Assembly: GCA_014237855.1 (NCBI GenBank)
Contig: JABACD010000010.1
Span: 62,001 to 126,000 of the forward strand
Direction: 5' to 3'
DNA: 64,000 bases
Origin: Planctomycetota bacterium
Lineage (GTDB): Bacteria > Planctomycetota > UBA1135 > GCA-002686595
Positions 52,992-62,147 of this stretch are shown here, one piece after another; the first letter of the stretch is position 1; each line of letters starts with the position of its first letter. A program made the position numbers and the translations under genes. Under the pieces are notes generated by a model that was not told the DNA's origin, ran no database searches, and saw nothing but the letters and a program-made list of their open reading frames with translations.

Positions 52992-54200
52992 ATGACTCGA
53001 GAGATCGTGATCGTCGGCGGCGCACGGACACCCATGTGCGAGTACTCCGGTACCCCTGGCTTTGGCAAGCTCAAGAATGTCAGTGCAATTGACCTGGCAG
53101 CCCACGCGAGCAAGGCAGCCATTGCGCGAGCAATGGTTGACCCCGAGACCATCGGCCATGCGGTTGTCGGTAACGCCCTGCAGACCTCCACCGATGCAAT
53201 TTATGGGGCGCGGCACGTGGCCCTCAAGGCTGGTATGCCGCAGGCGAGCGGTGCACTGACAGTGAATCGTCTCTGTGGCTCTGGAATCCAGGCCCTGGTC
53301 AGCGGCGCTCAGATGATTCAGCTCGATGAGTGCGAGACAGTCCTGGCTGGCGGTATGGAGAACATGAGCCAGGCGCCCTACTCCATGTACGCCGGTCGAG
53401 AGGGGTTCAAGTTCGGTGTGCAGCCTGAGCTGAAGGACCTGCTCTTTGCGTCGCTGATGGATCCTCTGGCTGAGATGTTCATGGCGCAGACTGCCGAGAA
53501 CGTCGCACGCAAGAATGAGATCTCCCGCGAGGAACAGGACGCCTTTGCCCTGCGTAGCCATCAGCTGGGTGCGGCCGCGGTGGCCGAAGGGCGCTTCGCC
53601 GAGGAGATCGAGCCCTACGTCATCACGAGCAGACGCGGTGAGACCGTGATCGACACTGATGACCACATTCGGCCAGAGACCTCCGCCGAGGGGCTGGCCA
53701 AGTTACGCCCGGCCTTTGGAAAGGACGGGACCGTTACGGCCGGTAACGCCAGCGGAATCGTGGACGGCGCCGCTGCTGTGGTCCTGACAACGGCTGACCG
53801 TGCGGCCAGTGACTCGCTCGATGTCTGGGCGAAGATCAAGAGCTGGGCCTACGTCGGGGTTGACCCGACCGAGATGGGGATCGGGCCGGTTCCCGCCATC
53901 CAAGCCTGCTTGGAACGAGCCCAGCTCTCCAAGGACGAGGTGGACTTCTTCGAGATCAACGAGGCCTTCGCGGCGCAGTATCTGGGATGTGAGAAGGTAC
54001 TTGGCCTCGACCGGGACAAGTGCAATGTCAATGGAGGCGCCATCTCGCTCGGACACCCTCTCGGTGCCACCGGGACGCGGCTCGTCCTGACCCTGATGTA
54101 CCAGTTGCGTCGCAGCAACAAGCGATTTGGTGTTGCCTCTGCTTGCATCGGTGGTGGACAAGGAATCGCCATGCTGATCGAGAACCCTCAGGCCAGTTGA
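52992..54200 (+). CDS. Thiolase (acetyl-CoA acetyltransferase family)
   Basis: A 402-residue thiolase, the third in the window. It has NRLCGSGIQA with the nucleophile Cys, EINEAFAAQ, SLGHPLGATGTR with the catalytic His and SACIGGGQG with the second Cys. The start at 52992 was chosen because the upstream in-frame ATG lies in a terminator hairpin. It lies 25 bases before an aconitase-family gene. It diverges from the other two thiolases and may prefer a different chain length. Confidence 0.9.
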   Translation: MTREIVIVGGARTPMCEYSGTPGFGKLKNVSAIDLAAHASKAAIARAMVDPETIGHAVVGNALQTSTDAIYGARHVALKAGMPQASGALTVNRLCGSGIQALVSGAQMIQLDECETVLAGGMENMSQAPYSMYAGREGFKFGVQPELKDLLFASLMDPLAEMFMAQTAENVARKNEISREEQDAFALRSHQLGAAAVAEGRFAEEIEPYVITSRRGETVIDTDDHIRPETSAEGLAKLRPAFGKDGTVTAGNASGIVDGAAAVVLTTADRAASDSLDVWAKIKSWAYVGVDPTEMGIGPVPAIQACLERAQLSKDEVDFFEINEAFAAQYLGCEKVLGLDRDKCNVNGGAISLGHPLGATGTRLVLTLMYQLRRSNKRFGVASACIGGGQGIAMLIENPQAS

Positions 54201-54225
54201 GCCCCGTCGCTGTATCTCAATTTCT

Positions 54226-56226
54226 GTGAACCAACTCATCCATACAAATAGTGATGGTCAGCGTGTCGTGCGCCTGACCCCTGGAAAGCGAACGCTGTAT
54301 CTGACGAAGGATCTCGAGCAGATCCGTGCCCAGCTACGCGGAGAGCAAGACCTGCTCATGACCGATGTGTCCCCGGAGGATCTCCTGGACGACATCAATA
54401 CGGATACGATGACTCCGGCGTGGGTCTGCTTCCGTCATCGTCCCGAAGATATCGCCCTGGACGCCTACGCCGGACTCTTCGACGCCGATGGCAAGCGGGT
54501 CTTCGAGACACGGGCGCTGATGGACGGCAACTTCGAGGTGATCGTGTCCGGTCTGCGCAAGGGAACCGGCTCATCAAGGGAGACGGCACCCCAATGCGAG
54601 AAGTGGTCCGGGATCTCGCTCGTGATTGCTTCTTCCTTCGCACCGATCCACCTGCGCAACAACCTGAATCTAGGACAGCTCCTCGGCGATCACGCCCAGC
54701 TCGAGCGGCTTCAGCGTGGTGAGGAGATTCCCCTCGAGGAGTTCACTTCCAAGTACGACCCGGTTACCCGGGCGATGGTCGAGGCAGGGGGGCTCTTTCC
54801 CTTCGCCGATCTGGTCGCACGGGAGGTCACCGAGATTGCTCCTCCCGATACCCAGCCGCGGCCGATGACCATGGCAGAGAAGATCCTGGCGAAGCATCTG
54901 GTCGGCGCTGAAGAGGGCCACGTCAAGGCTGGTGACTCCTGTCTGGTCAAGGTGGACGGTGGATATAGCCACGAGTTCACCACTGCGCAGGTGCATCACT
55001 TCCTCTCCAAGGAGTACGGACCGAACTACCAGGTCAAGAACCCAAACAAGTTCGCCGTCTTCGAGGATCACCTGCTGTACGCCACAGGGGTCGAGAAGAT
55101 GAAGCCATTCGAGGATGAGATTCAACTCCTGAGGGAGTTGCAGGTCGAGTTCCAGCGGCACTCTGAAGTACGCGATTACTCAGCCAAGAACGGGGTCTCT
55201 CCCGGTATCTGTCATCAGGTGGCGCGAGAAGAGTTCATTGACCCTGGAGACTTCATCCAGGCGACTGACTCTCATACCTGCATGGGGGGAGGCCAGAACG
55301 CCCTCACATGGGGGGTCGGCGCGACTGAGTACGCCGGGCTCATCCACTCGGGATTCACATCGGTCAAGGTGCCCGAGTCGATTCGCTTCGAGCTGCACGG
55401 TGAGCTCGCAGAAGGCGTGACCGCCAAGGACCTGATCCTCTACATCCTCTCGACTTACGCTGTGCGTGAGGACACCCTCGACCGTGTCATGGAGTTCGGT
55501 GGGCCTGGTCTCAGCTCTCTGTCGATGGATGAGCGGGCGACCCTGACCAACATGGCGACCGAGTGTTCTGCAAAGTCAGGGATCTGCGAGGGCGACCGTC
55601 AGACTGCTGAATGGATCGTTGCGAGACGCCCGGATCGGACCATCGAAGAGCTCGAAGCCGGATTTGTGGCTGCGGACCCTGGTGCCGTGTATGCGGGGGG
55701 CGTTCACACCATCAATCTCCCGGAGATCGTGACAATGGTTGCAGAACCCGGTGATCCTACCTATGGAAAGAACCTGGATGAGCTAGGTATCGTTGAGATA
55801 GACATCGCCTACGGAGGCTCCTGCACAGCAGGTAAGGAAGACGATATTGAATTCTACGCACTCGTTTTGAAGGAGGCTCTGGCCAGTGGTCGCAAGGTCA
55901 AGGAGGGAGTGTCCATGTTCATTCAGTTTGGTAGCGAGAGCGTTCAGCGTTTCGCGGCTGAACAGGGATTCCTCGAGGTCTTCGCGCAGGCTGGGGTCAC
56001 GGTGATCAATCCAGGCTGTGGGGCCTGTATCGGTTGTGGTCCCGGGGTCAGTAATAGCCCAGAGCAAGTCACAGTTAGCGCCATCAACCGGAACTTTCAG
56101 GGACGGAGCGGGCCTGGCCGTCTCTTCCTCGCATCTCCTCTGACCGTGGCCGCAAGTGCCATTGAGGGACGCATTACCAGTTACCAGCCGGGCATGTTCC
56201 GTGTGCCGGCGAACGCCGAGAATTAG
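54226..56226 (+). CDS. Aconitase-family hydratase with swivel domain at the N-terminus
   Basis: A 666-residue [4Fe-4S] hydro-lyase of the aconitase/isopropylmalate-dehydratase family with an unusual order. The swivel domain comes first (residues ~40-155, with RKGTGSSRETAP, the LeuD-like GSSRE motif), then the catalytic domain (~200-650) with cluster cysteines in DSHTCMGGG and PGCGACIGCGPG. Standard aconitase A has the swivel last; only AcnB has it first, behind a HEAT domain absent here. The start is GTG. The LeuB-like dehydrogenase begins two bases after its stop, so the pair act in sequence, either on citrate or on isopropylmalate- or homocitrate-like acids. Confidence 0.8.
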   Translation: MNQLIHTNSDGQRVVRLTPGKRTLYLTKDLEQIRAQLRGEQDLLMTDVSPEDLLDDINTDTMTPAWVCFRHRPEDIALDAYAGLFDADGKRVFETRALMDGNFEVIVSGLRKGTGSSRETAPQCEKWSGISLVIASSFAPIHLRNNLNLGQLLGDHAQLERLQRGEEIPLEEFTSKYDPVTRAMVEAGGLFPFADLVAREVTEIAPPDTQPRPMTMAEKILAKHLVGAEEGHVKAGDSCLVKVDGGYSHEFTTAQVHHFLSKEYGPNYQVKNPNKFAVFEDHLLYATGVEKMKPFEDEIQLLRELQVEFQRHSEVRDYSAKNGVSPGICHQVAREEFIDPGDFIQATDSHTCMGGGQNALTWGVGATEYAGLIHSGFTSVKVPESIRFELHGELAEGVTAKDLILYILSTYAVREDTLDRVMEFGGPGLSSLSMDERATLTNMATECSAKSGICEGDRQTAEWIVARRPDRTIEELEAGFVAADPGAVYAGGVHTINLPEIVTMVAEPGDPTYGKNLDELGIVEIDIAYGGSCTAGKEDDIEFYALVLKEALASGRKVKEGVSMFIQFGSESVQRFAAEQGFLEVFAQAGVTVINPGCGACIGCGPGVSNSPEQVTVSAINRNFQGRSGPGRLFLASPLTVAASAIEGRITSYQPGMFRVPANAEN

Positions 56227-56228
56227 AA

Positions 56229-57296
56229 ATGACCAGTTACGACATTGCATCCATTCCTGGTGACGGGATCGGACCCGAGGTGACCCGTGAGGCGCTCCGC
56301 GTGCTGAAGATTGCCTCGGAGATCTACGGCTTTGATTACAAGCTCACCGAGTATCCGTTTGGTAGCGAGCACTACCTCGCCACCAAGGAGATCTTTCCCG
56401 AGCCCGCCTTCGAGGAAGTCAAGGGAATGAATGCCATCTACCTGGGGGCGATTGGAGATCCGCGCCTTCCCGTCGGCTTGATCGAGTATGGAGTCATCGC
56501 AAAGATGCGCTTCGAGCTTGATCTCTTCGTGAACCTGCGGCCGATCCAGCTCTTTGACGAACGCTTCTGCCCCCTCAAGGACAAGCGCCCTGAGGACGTC
56601 GACATGGTCATCGTGCGCGAGAACACCGAAGGGGCCTACACGGGCATGCACGGATTCGCTCATAAAGGGCAAGCGACTGAGGTGGCAACTCAGACCATGG
56701 TGTACACGCGTCAGGGGACCGAGCGTGTGATTCGCTATGCCTTCGAGCTTGCACGTGCTCGGAACAAGCGCAAGACCGTCACCCTGATCGACAAGGCCAA
56801 CGCCGTGCGGGCGCAAGACCTCTGGACCCGGACCTTTGACGATGTATCGAAGGACTATCCGGACATCAAGAAAGAGCACGCCTACATCGATGCTGCCTGC
56901 ATGTGGATGGTCAAGAACCCTGAGTGGTTCGATGTGGGAGTTACTCCCAACCTCTTTGGCGACATCATCACCGATCTTGGTGCAATGGTTCAGGGTGGTA
57001 TGGGGATCGCGGCCTCAGGGAACATCAATCCCGGGAACGTCAGCCTCTTCGAGCCGATCCATGGCTCTGCCCCCAAGCACGCCGGTAAGAATGTGGCCTC
57101 ACCTGTGGCAGCCATCCTGGCTACGAGCATGATGCTGGACTACCTCGGCGAGAAGACGGCCTCCAAGGCTGTGGAGGACTGCATCCGTGAGCTGCTCAAG
57201 ACGAACCGCATCAAGGGGGTTGGTACGGCAGTGCACCCCACCAGTGAGGTGGGTGACATGGTTGTCGAGGCTCTCAAGGCGCCAGCAAACGCCTGA
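56229..57296 (+). CDS. Isopropylmalate/isocitrate/tartrate-dehydrogenase family enzyme
   Basis: A 355-residue NAD(P)-dependent 2-hydroxyacid oxidative decarboxylase. It has the N-terminal [19 protein letters not shown], the arginine-rich substrate site around [10 protein letters not shown], the EGAYTG turn, [13 protein letters not shown] and the [19 protein letters not shown] ending. The [13 protein letters not shown] segment is closest to the tartrate/isopropylmalate branch. No leuA is visible, so leucine synthesis is not certain; isocitrate is an alternative substrate. It is paired two bases after the aconitase-family gene and ends at a strong terminator. Confidence 0.85.
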   Translation: MTSYDIASIPGDGIGPEVTREALRVLKIASEIYGFDYKLTEYPFGSEHYLATKEIFPEPAFEEVKGMNAIYLGAIGDPRLPVGLIEYGVIAKMRFELDLFVNLRPIQLFDERFCPLKDKRPEDVDMVIVRENTEGAYTGMHGFAHKGQATEVATQTMVYTRQGTERVIRYAFELARARNKRKTVTLIDKANAVRAQDLWTRTFDDVSKDYPDIKKEHAYIDAACMWMVKNPEWFDVGVTPNLFGDIITDLGAMVQGGMGIAASGNINPGNVSLFEPIHGSAPKHAGKNVASPVAAILATSMMLDYLGEKTASKAVEDCIRELLKTNRIKGVGTAVHPTSEVGDMVVEALKAPANA

Positions 57297-57330
57297 GAGA
57301 AGATCGAACTGGAGTCTGTTCTTCCAGGTG

Positions 57331-57361
57331 GCGACCCAGGCAGCTTCGGCTCCTGGGTCGC
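57331..57361. terminator. Bidirectional terminator with TTCG tetraloop
   Basis: The stem GCGACCCAGG-(C)-AGC / GCT-CCTGGGTCGC is perfect apart from one bulged C and is capped by a stabilising TTCG loop. TCTCTTCT follows on the plus strand. It lies between the LeuB-like gene and the convergent sulfatase lipoprotein gene. Confidence 0.85.
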
Positions 57362-57371
57362 TCTCTTCTGG

Positions 57372-59165
57372 CTAGCTGTCGAGTTCGGCGATGAACTGTC
57401 GAACCTGCTGAGTCAGGGGGCCTTCGCCACCGTCCCATAACTCCAGGATCTCCTCGAAGCGCTGTCGGGCTTCTTGCTTCTCGTCAAGGGCGGCATGAGT
57501 ACGGGCCAGCCAGAAGAGGGAGATCAAGTGCTTGGGGTTCTGCTGGAGTGCCTCGTAGAGCTCGGTCTTCGCTGCCTGGTACCGTGCTACTTTCATGTAG
57601 CAGGTTCCCAGGTTGCTACGGGTCGTCGCATTGTCGAGCCCGTTGTCAATCGCGAGGAGGAGGGGGGGGATTGCCTCGCCGTGGCGATTCTGCGCCATGT
57701 AGAGCAGGCCCAGATGAGCATTGAAGACGGGGTTCCTCGGGTCTTCACCAAGCAGCTCGAAGAGGGCCTTGATGGCCAGGTCAGTCTGATTGCTGTCGAT
57801 CAGCTTTCGAATGCTCTGCTCCTTTTGGATACGATCGATCCCGTCCTTTGGATCACGCAGGGTGATCTCAGGCTCGCTCCCGGCAGCGCTGCCCGTGTAG
57901 CCCAGGCTGGCGAGTTTTCCTCGCTCTTCGGCGCTCATTTCCCGTCGAGCCCTGGCGATTCTGGCCAGGTCCTCATTCTGCTCGAGAAGGCGTTCGAGAG
58001 TATCGGAGAGGATCTTTGCCGAGGCGGGGTCCTCGGCATAGAGGTTGTGACTCTCTGTTGGGTCCCGGTCGAGCTGATAGAGCTCAGGCCTGGGTACCTG
58101 GATGAACTTCTGATCCTCGACCGCAACTCCCTGCAGTGGCGCCCAACCGTAGCTGAGCAGGGAAACCCAGCTCTCGAAGTAGACGGGGCGTGGCTCGGCT
58201 TGAGACCCCTGCATCAATGGAAGGAGGGAATTCCCGGGTGGTGGGGTCGCGGGAGGTGCGACATCGAGCAGCTCGAGAATCGTGGGCATCACATCGACCA
58301 GGCTCACCCTGTCGGCGACCAGCTTGCCTTGCGGGAGGCTGGGATGAGCCATGATCAACGGGATGTGTAGCACACCCTGGTAGACGAAGAAGGAGTGAGT
58401 TTCTTCTCCGTGTTCACCGAGGCTCTCGCCGTGATCTGAGGTCACGACGATGAGCGTATCGTTCATGTGCCCGAGTTCCTTCAGCCGGTCGAGGAGCTGC
58501 CCCAGGATGCGGTCCGCCATCGCAATCTCGGCGTCGTAAGGGCGAGCTCGAAACTTCGCGGGCAGATCCTCTATTGGCGGGTAGGGCAGGTGTGGCTCGA
58601 AGTAGTGGACCCAGAGAAAGAATCTCTCGTCCTTGTTCAGGCGATCGAGCCAGGTCATGGCTTCAAGGTTGACCTCGTGCCCAGGCCGCTCCTCGAATTC
58701 GCTGGTAGGGGTGGCCTGGCGCTGAGGCACATCACCGTAGGTCTCGAAGCCCTGATCAAGACCATAGATGGAGTCGAGCACGAAAGCAGCGGTGAACCCC
58801 GCCGTGCGGAACTTGGCAGCGCTCAAGACCTCTGCCAGTGTGGTCAGCTCAGGGAGTGCGCGGTGGCTTCCGTTGTCACGAACACCGTGGTGTGGCGGGA
58901 TGGTTCCCGTCATCAGGCTGGTGTGCGCGACCATCGTGATCGGGGCAACGCTCTGTGCGTTTTCGAATCGCACACCTCGACTTGCGAGGGCGTCTATTCG
59001 CGGCGTCTCTGCGCCTGAGTACCCATAGCATCCCAGTCGATCAGCGCGGAGCGTGTCGATGGTGACCAGCAGCAGGTTACGCGGCTCTTCCACTTCGAGT
59101 ACCGGCTCTGAGCCGCAGGAGGAGAAGAGGAACAAGCCGAGGGTGCCGAGGACGTGGATTCGCAT
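57372..59165 (-). CDS. Sulfatase-fold lipoprotein with TPR C-terminus (second copy)
   Basis: A 597-residue lipoprotein; the ATG at 59165 gives a signal peptide with lipobox (FLFSSCG). Residues ~30-370 are the sulfatase/alkaline-phosphatase fold (VTIDTLRADRLGCYGY, WVHYFEPHLPYPP, TSDHGESLGEHGEETHS). The nucleophile position is Thr in PITMVAHTSLMTG, with no C/S-x-P-x-R motif, so a formylglycine sulfatase is unlikely. The C-terminal ~150 residues are TPR repeats (NAHLGLLYMAQNRHGEA). It has the same layout as the gene at 44531-46408 but many differences, implying an old family expansion. Confidence 0.83.
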   Translation of the reverse strand: MRIHVLGTLGLFLFSSCGSEPVLEVEEPRNLLLVTIDTLRADRLGCYGYSGAETPRIDALASRGVRFENAQSVAPITMVAHTSLMTGTIPPHHGVRDNGSHRALPELTTLAEVLSAAKFRTAGFTAAFVLDSIYGLDQGFETYGDVPQRQATPTSEFEERPGHEVNLEAMTWLDRLNKDERFFLWVHYFEPHLPYPPIEDLPAKFRARPYDAEIAMADRILGQLLDRLKELGHMNDTLIVVTSDHGESLGEHGEETHSFFVYQGVLHIPLIMAHPSLPQGKLVADRVSLVDVMPTILELLDVAPPATPPPGNSLLPLMQGSQAEPRPVYFESWVSLLSYGWAPLQGVAVEDQKFIQVPRPELYQLDRDPTESHNLYAEDPASAKILSDTLERLLEQNEDLARIARARREMSAEERGKLASLGYTGSAAGSEPEITLRDPKDGIDRIQKEQSIRKLIDSNQTDLAIKALFELLGEDPRNPVFNAHLGLLYMAQNRHGEAIPPLLLAIDNGLDNATTRSNLGTCYMKVARYQAAKTELYEALQQNPKHLISLFWLARTHAALDEKQEARQRFEEILELWDGGEGPLTQQVRQFIAELDS

Positions 59166-59262
59166 GAGTTCGAGAGCGCCCGGGTTGGGGACGCGACTGC
59201 GGGAGCTTACGGGATCCCACCTGCAGTGCCCATGGTCCAAAGGCGGTGGTTTGGGGATTGGA

Positions 59263-59303
59263 AGAGGGCCGGTCGGGGTGGATTTCACCCTGATCGGCCC
59301 TCT
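59263..59303 (-). terminator. Long hairpin terminator of the Cys-repeat protein gene
   Basis: AGAGGGCCGGTCGGGGTG (59263-59280) pairs with CACCCTGATCGGCCCTCT (59286-59303) over 18 bases with two G-U pairs and a five-base loop. It lies 35 bases past the stop of the minus-strand Cys-repeat gene and upstream of the sulfatase lipoprotein gene. Confidence 0.7.
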
Positions 59304-59338
59304 GATCGTGCCGGGGCAGACGTGTCCCGGCTGTAGGA

Positions 59339-60049
59339 CTATTCCTTGGTCTTCGGTACGTAGACCTTGGCCACCAGCCCGGCGGGGTCCTTCTTGTAGG
59401 CGCGCAGGCACCCCTTGCAGCAGAATCGTAGGAGGCGATAGCCGTACATCACATCGATCGGGTCGCCCATGCTTCCCAGGCGCTCTCCGCTGACGATACA
59501 GGCCTCTGTGGGGTAACTCTCGACCAGCACGGGCATGAGCTTGGCGTCAAGGTCGGCCATGAACTTCGCACTGTCCTTGTTGATTGCACGGACGCAGCCC
59601 TTGCAGCAGAGCTTGACGTAGCGCGTACCGACCACGTAGTCGATCGGCTCTCCCATGTCACCCCCAAAGGGATCTCCGCTGACGGGGCAGGTCTTCAACG
59701 GCCAGAGGCTCTTTTGCTCGGCGATGACGGCTTTCTTGATCTTCTCGATCGCAGGCTTGGAGTCCTTCTCGACCTTGGCCGCACAGCGGTTGCAGCAGGT
59801 TCTGATCAGGTGTCCATCAACCACGCAGTCCACGGCGGGACTCTCCTTGGTGAACTTCTCGCCGCTGATGACGCAGACGTCGAGCGGGTAGGAGGGAGCT
59901 TGTTGTGCAATCACCGCGGCTTGTTCGGCTTCGCCGGCTTCCTTCTGCTTTGCTGCGGCTGCGGCCTCGTCCTGGGATGCACTGAGTGCAAAGACTCCCA
60001 GGGTCAGGACTGTGATGGAGAGGACAGCGAGAATGGACTTCTTGATCAT
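59339..60049 (-). CDS. Exported protein with three Cys-rich metal-binding-like repeats
   Basis: A 236-residue protein. The signal peptide is MIKKSILAVLSITVLTLGVFALSA; ATGs at 60070 and 60115 are possible earlier starts. Three copies of a ~55-residue repeat follow. Each has a C-x2-S-G motif (CVISGEKF, CPVSGDPF, CIVSGERL) and, ~25 residues later, CC-x2-C (CCNRC, CCKGC, CCKGC). The pattern resembles TRASH/YHS-like metal-binding domains. It may carry or sense a soft metal such as copper in the cell envelope. It is transcribed alone, downstream of the redoxin gene on the same strand, and ends at a long hairpin. Confidence 0.7.
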   Translation of the reverse strand: MIKKSILAVLSITVLTLGVFALSASQDEAAAAAKQKEAGEAEQAAVIAQQAPSYPLDVCVISGEKFTKESPAVDCVVDGHLIRTCCNRCAAKVEKDSKPAIEKIKKAVIAEQKSLWPLKTCPVSGDPFGGDMGEPIDYVVGTRYVKLCCKGCVRAINKDSAKFMADLDAKLMPVLVESYPTEACIVSGERLGSMGDPIDVMYGYRLLRFCCKGCLRAYKKDPAGLVAKVYVPKTKE

Positions 60050-60150
60050 TGGAGTATCGCTTGCAGACATCGTGGGGCGGTGACGAGGCCACGCTGGCCT
60101 GTCGGGGGGGGCCAAGAGGATAGCAAGCCGGGGCAGATCGCGAGGGATTG

Positions 60151-60177
60151 GAACGAGCTGTCAGATGACAGCGGTTC
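60151..60177 (-). terminator. Hairpin after the redoxin gene
   Basis: A 6-bp perfect stem GCTGTC/GACAGC with loop AGAT (60157-60172) is extended by GAAC/GTTC across small internal loops. It lies 57 bases past the redoxin stop on the minus strand, before the Cys-repeat gene. Confidence 0.4.
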
Positions 60178-60233
60178 TCTCGTGCAAGCCAGGGGGGTCA
60201 GAACACTCCTGAGCGGATTCTGGTCGGTATTGA

Positions 60234-60929
60234 CTAGTTCCCCAGGGTCGGCTGGGCGTACTTGACGCGAGAACCGTAGGGCTGGCGCTGGGGGCTCCGA
60301 ACGGCCTGGTCCGCGAGCACATTCTGGAGCGCCTCGTCCACATAGTTCTGGCCCTCCCCGCCACCTCGCACCTTGCCGAATGGCATGTTGTCCAGGGCGC
60401 CCACGTAGACGAGTACACCCGCGGGGTCGATCAGGAAGACCTCGGGGGTCGTCGTTGCATCGAAGCGACGCCCGACTTCACCGCTGGGATCGAGCAAGAC
60501 GGGGTAGTTCAGGCTCCAGGCATCCCGCGCCGCGAGATTCTGCTCGAGTGAGCCTCCCATCTTTCCCTTGGCCGCCGAGTTGATCGCCAGCCAGACGACT
60601 CCCTGCTCGATCACGCTGTCCGGGTAGCCCTTGAGGAGCCCGAACTCGTGAGCATGGGTTGTGAAGGGACAGGCTGGATTGAACCACTCGATGATGACCA
60701 CGCGGCCGAGGTAGTCGGAGAGCCGGACACGCGAACCATCGATGGACTCGAGCTCGAAGTCAGGGACTGGTTGACCCAAGGTGGCGAAGGAGAGCGCGGC
60801 GGCCTCGCGAGCCTGCGAGATCTCCAGCGAGCCTCTGCGAGTCACGTGGGGCTCCTGACAGGCAGATAGGGTCAACAAGACCACCAAGGCCGGGCCCAGA
60901 GCTGCTTGCTGGAATCGGAAGAGATTCAT
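60234..60929 (-). CDS. Redoxin-family lipoprotein
   Basis: A 231-residue lipoprotein; the N-terminus ends in a lipobox (LLTLSAC). The mature part is an AhpC/TSA thioredoxin fold (VPDFELESIDGSRVRLSDYLGRVVIIEWFNPACPFT) with a single Cys at the active position, then TTPEVFLIDPAGVLVYVGALDN. With one Cys it is more like a peroxiredoxin-like or resting-acceptor redoxin than a disulfide oxidoreductase. It overlaps the end of the queuosine mannosyltransferase-like gene by ATGA, so the two are cotranslated; a functional link is not obvious. Confidence 0.85.
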   Translation of the reverse strand: MNLFRFQQAALGPALVVLLTLSACQEPHVTRRGSLEISQAREAAALSFATLGQPVPDFELESIDGSRVRLSDYLGRVVIIEWFNPACPFTTHAHEFGLLKGYPDSVIEQGVVWLAINSAAKGKMGGSLEQNLAARDAWSLNYPVLLDPSGEVGRRFDATTTPEVFLIDPAGVLVYVGALDNMPFGKVRGGGEGQNYVDEALQNVLADQAVRSPQRQPYGSRVKYAQPTLGN

Positions 60930-62077
60930 GGGGTCTTGATTGGTGTGTGGCTGGTGACTTCGACGCAGAGCGAGTCGAGCGACTCTGCGGTGAACTCGAC
61001 GGACCAGCGCGAGGCCTGGTGCCTCATCGCGGTCCTTGACGCGGAATCCCGCAGAGGGGCCGGGGATTCAGCATGGATCTCGAGTCTCGCCAGGAGTTCA
61101 TCAGTGTCTTTGTAGAGTACGGGATCACCTGGTTCCACTCCGATGACTTCCGGATAGCTGAGTCTGTCAGGAAGCAGTGGCGTGACGCCAGCTCCCATGG
61201 CTTCGACAGTGCTGATACCGAAGAACTCGTGCTGGGCCGTACTCACGGCAAGATCACAGGACCCCAGGAGCTCCGCGTAGTCGGCTCGTGACGGCAGGAA
61301 GCCCTGGTGAGCGATATGGGGTTCCAGGGCAGCGAGCGCGTCCTCGACCCCCTCGGGTAGCTGGGCGAACCTCTCACCAAGCAGCACCAGCTGAAACTCT
61401 CGGCCACGACTGGCCAGACGCCTGGCGGTCTCGAGGAAAGTGAGCGGGTCCTTGTCGTACTGCCAGCGGTGACTGAAGAGGAGGCGCAGCGGTGCTCCTG
61501 ACCTTCCACCGGGCCCTGGCGCGATATCGGCGAGGTTGACTCCAGGGGAAATCACGGTCGCAGCCTTCAACCTCTGCCTCAGCTCAGAGCTCGGGTTTGG
61601 CCTGGGGAGTCGGCCCAGGAGTTGCTCGGCTGCCTGCGAGAAGTCGTCGAGATGAAACTCAGAATTGAACACGACAGCGTCGGCTCGAATACAGCTGAGA
61701 ATGTTGGTGAAGCCATAGCTGTTGTCGCGACTTGATTCCGAGGGATTGTCTCGAAGGGGATAGGTGAGCTGATTCTCGTGCATGTAGAGCACGCTCGGCA
61801 CATCGCTCCAGCTCGCTGGCAGGAAACCCAGCAGGCGTGGCAGGTCCACGTAGTCAGAGACGAACAACAGGTCTGGAGCCTCCCGACAGCGGAGCTCACG
61901 AGCGAGCTCCCAGGCCCCTGCCTGCATGCGCCATTTCCAGTGACGATCGGCGAGCCCCAGGACCTGGACTTCGTGGCAGCTGAGCTGGCTCCAGGCGTGG
62001 AGAAATGCCCCGTGGGACCCGCCCAGCCAGGGCTCCAAGGCCAGGATCTCGAGGGGTTGGATGGGGGTAGAGGGCAT
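60926..62077 (-). CDS. DUF3524 glycosyltransferase, tRNA-queuosine alpha-mannosyltransferase-like
   Basis: A 383-residue GT-B glycosyltransferase. The N-terminal DUF3524 domain reads ILALEPWLGGSHGAFLHAW, then WKWRMQAGAWELARELR, YMHENQLTYPL and YGFTNILSCIRADAVVFNS, close to the vertebrate queuosine-tRNA mannosyltransferase (GTDC1/QTMAN). The C-terminal half is a GT4 domain with FSHRWQYDKDP and the donor-binding EFFGISTVEAMGAG. It probably glycosylates a queuosine-modified tRNA or a related nucleoside. The ATG at 62077 is chosen. It diverges from the HD-domain gene and leads the redoxin gene. Confidence 0.82.
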   Translation of the reverse strand: MPSTPIQPLEILALEPWLGGSHGAFLHAWSQLSCHEVQVLGLADRHWKWRMQAGAWELARELRCREAPDLLFVSDYVDLPRLLGFLPASWSDVPSVLYMHENQLTYPLRDNPSESSRDNSYGFTNILSCIRADAVVFNSEFHLDDFSQAAEQLLGRLPRPNPSSELRQRLKAATVISPGVNLADIAPGPGGRSGAPLRLLFSHRWQYDKDPLTFLETARRLASRGREFQLVLLGERFAQLPEGVEDALAALEPHIAHQGFLPSRADYAELLGSCDLAVSTAQHEFFGISTVEAMGAGVTPLLPDRLSYPEVIGVEPGDPVLYKDTDELLARLEIHAESPAPLRDSASRTAMRHQASRWSVEFTAESLDSLCVEVTSHTPIKTP

Positions 62078-62147
62078 GGGGGAGTTTTGTCCTGACAGGT
62101 CGCGGGTACCGACCTTAAGCTGTGTCGTTCCCACCAGGTAATCAGGA

